Shown one piece after another: positions 4,372-5,918 of a stretch of DNA of 5,918 nt. The notes under the pieces were generated by a model that had not been told where the DNA came from, searched no databases, and worked only from the letters and a program-made list of their open reading frames with translations. Within the stretch, counting starts at the first letter, position 1; the number at the start of each line of letters is the position of its first letter. Source of the DNA: Eubacteriales bacterium (GTDB taxonomy: Bacteria; Bacillota; Clostridia; Peptostreptococcales; Anaerovoracaceae); assembly GCA_028691625.1 (NCBI GenBank), contig JAQUYZ010000129.1:1-5918 (forward strand), written 5' to 3'. The position numbers were made by a program, and so were the translations under genes.

Positions 4372-5918
4372 ATGAATGAACAGATGAGAAAGACCTTGGC
4401 ACCCCTGACTCAATTTTGGGCGAATACGTCCACAGCGGTAAAAAGGGTTGTCATAGGCGGAGTGATAATGATTGTTATTGTTGCTCTCGTTTTGAGTATT
4501 CTATTAAATACGAAGGATTACGTTGTTGTATTTGACGAAATGACGGAAACCGAAACATCAGAAATACTGGCTGCACTGCAGGAGATGGATGTTGAAGTCA
4601 AAGTGGACGGCAACGGTTCCATTTTAGTGCTGAGAGAGGACGAATCCAAGGTAAGGATGCAGCTGGCGACGGCAGGATATCCGAAGAACGGATTGAGCTA
4701 TTATCTGATCGAAGAAAACAGCGGAATGCTTACTACGGATTACGAGCGAAGACAGTATATGAATATGCAGCTTCAGGAGCGGATCGCAGCCAGCATCAGG
4801 ACGCTTGAGGGCGTCAAGGATGCAGTGGTCACCATAACGGTACCCGAGGAAGACGTATTCTATCTTCAGGAAAAAGAGAAGCCTACCGCTTCCGTTATCA
4901 TACATATGAAACAGGGGAGCACCCTGACGAACAGCCAAATCATGGGAATTCAAAATCTGGTTGCAAAGTCGGTGACGGGACTTTCCAAAGATGATATTGC
5001 ATTGGCAGACAGCCTTGGGAACGACCTGATCGGAAACAGCACCGGCAGCAATCCGGATTATTCCAAAATCAGCGTCACGCGGGAGATCGAAAGTGATCTG
5101 AAGAAAAAAGTGACCGCTGTGCTCCTCGGCCCTTATAAAAGCGAACAATTTAAAGTTTCTGTTACGGCTACCGTCGATATGGATGCATTAATAAAGGAAG
5201 AGACCATATATACACCCTCCCCTGACGGAGACAATACCGGCGTCATCAGTGAAGAGACACGAAGCGAAGAGTCCTCCACCTCAACACAGGGTGACGGAGG
5301 CGTAGCCGGAACCTCATCCAATTCGGAAATACCTACCTACGAAACCGGCAGAACGACAGGAGAAAGCTCATCGACCAGCTCAAATGAAACGATAAAGTAT
5401 CAGGTGAGCCAGACCAAATCCCAAACGCAGAAGACCGGAGCGAAGATCGAGGATATTTCCATCGGGATAGCCATTAATAAGGCGTCCTTTGACCCGGGAG
5501 AGAGAGAAAGCGTTACACAGCTTGTGGCTTATGCTGCAGGAGTAAGTCCTGAAAGCATTTCGGTGCAGAACTTCCAGTTCTATGAAGAAGAAATCCCCAC
5601 GGGTCCGACAGAGCCGGTGGAAGGGATCAATAAGCTGATTCTTTACGGAGGGATTGGCGCCGGCATCCTGGTTTTGGGAAGCATCATTGCATTGATCCTG
5701 ATGAAACGGCGCAAAAAGAACGTGGAAGAGGAGGCGCTTGCAATGGCAGGGCAGAACAGCAGGGAAGAAGCACTGAATATGGTTTTCGGTGAAACGGAAC
5801 AAGAGGTAATCAAACCGATCACTCCGGTTCAGGATGTAAGAAGAGAAGAAATCAAGCAATTTGCAAAGACAAATCCGGAAATAGCGGCGCAGATGATCAA
5901 GTCATGGCTGCGCAGTGA
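4372..5918 (+). CDS. fliF: FliF, flagellar MS-ring protein (C-terminal end runs off the right edge)
   Basis: An open frame of 515 complete codons without a stop to the window end. FliF forms the MS ring in the cytoplasmic membrane, the base on which the flagellum assembles, and binds the C-ring protein FliG. A first membrane helix lies at about residues 26-45 (RVVIGGVIMIVIVALVLSIL) and a second at about 424-444 (LYGGIGAGILVLGSIIALIL, then KRRKK). Between them are the YscJ/FliF ring-building domains: about 47-115 (containing AGYPKNGLSY), about 120-220 (ERRQYMNMQLQERIAASI; VVTITVPEED), and a third interrupted by a Ser/Thr/Glu/Gly-rich insertion at about 282-345. The last residues (NPEIAAQMIKSWLRS) are the FliG-binding tail, so only a few residues should be missing. 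The ribosome binding site is weak (GGA at 4360-4362); TTG at 4345 and ATG at 4384 are less likely starts. Confidence 0.96.
   Translation, partial: MNEQMRKTLAPLTQFWANTSTAVKRVVIGGVIMIVIVALVLSILLNTKDYVVVFDEMTETETSEILAALQEMDVEVKVDGNGSILVLREDESKVRMQLATAGYPKNGLSYYLIEENSGMLTTDYERRQYMNMQLQERIAASIRTLEGVKDAVVTITVPEEDVFYLQEKEKPTASVIIHMKQGSTLTNSQIMGIQNLVAKSVTGLSKDDIALADSLGNDLIGNSTGSNPDYSKISVTREIESDLKKKVTAVLLGPYKSEQFKVSVTATVDMDALIKEETIYTPSPDGDNTGVISEETRSEESSTSTQGDGGVAGTSSNSEIPTYETGRTTGESSSTSSNETIKYQVSQTKSQTQKTGAKIEDISIGIAINKASFDPGERESVTQLVAYAAGVSPESISVQNFQFYEEEIPTGPTEPVEGINKLILYGGIGAGILVLGSIIALILMKRRKKNVEEEALAMAGQNSREEALNMVFGETEQEVIKPITPVQDVRREEIKQFAKTNPEIAAQMIKSWLRS

Noticed and set aside
4624..5859. Minus-strand open frames of 174, 62 and 159 codons opposite fliF
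   Set aside because: They lie antisense to a clear FliF coding sequence, have no recognisable motifs and no good ribosome binding sites; their composition is what antisense shadow frames give.

Overview
The window is a stretch of a bacterial flagellar gene cluster. Two divergent operons flank a central 413-base intergenic region. Gene order on the minus strand (flgM, flgN, flgK, flgL) and plus strand (flgB, flgC, fliE, fliF), the strong GGAGG-type ribosome binding sites, the lack of outer-ring genes in what is visible, and protein character all point to a Gram-positive, low-to-mid GC Firmicute. A member of the class Clostridia is most likely. This is inferred from layout and sequence feel, not from a database search.

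Left half (1-2589, minus strand, read right to left): flgM (anti-sigma-28), flgN (chaperone for hook-associated proteins), flgK (hook-filament junction protein 1) and the first 40 codons of flgL (junction protein 3), which runs off the left edge. Gaps are 18, 21 and 33 bases and each gene has its own Shine-Dalgarno sequence, so this reads as one operon. Upstream of flgM is a very good sigma-28 (SigD/FliA) promoter, TAAAGTTT-N11-GACGATAT. The late operon would therefore be switched on by the sigma factor that its own first product inhibits.

Centre (2590-3002): no gene. It holds the flgM sigma-28 promoter, a sigma-A-type promoter candidate for flgB (TTGTCT-N17-TAGAAT), an inverted pair of Spo0A-box-like heptamers, a short odd palindrome just upstream of the flgB -35, a tandem direct repeat overlapping the flgM -35, and many A-tracts.

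Right half (3003-5918, plus strand): flgB and flgC (proximal rod), fliE (rod-MS ring adaptor) and fliF (MS ring), the last running off the right edge only a few codons short of its expected end. This is the early, basal-body part of the regulon. The 118-base gap between flgC and fliE contains an unexpected tandem array of a roughly 10-base unit (consensus AGATGTGTAA); its core also lies in the flgC leader and upstream of flgB.

Together the early operon builds the membrane ring and rod and the late operon supplies the hook-filament junction, its chaperone and the checkpoint inhibitor. The genes are ordinary. The points worth a second look are non-coding: the decamer array, the candidate Spo0A boxes and the compact two-promoter regulatory region.
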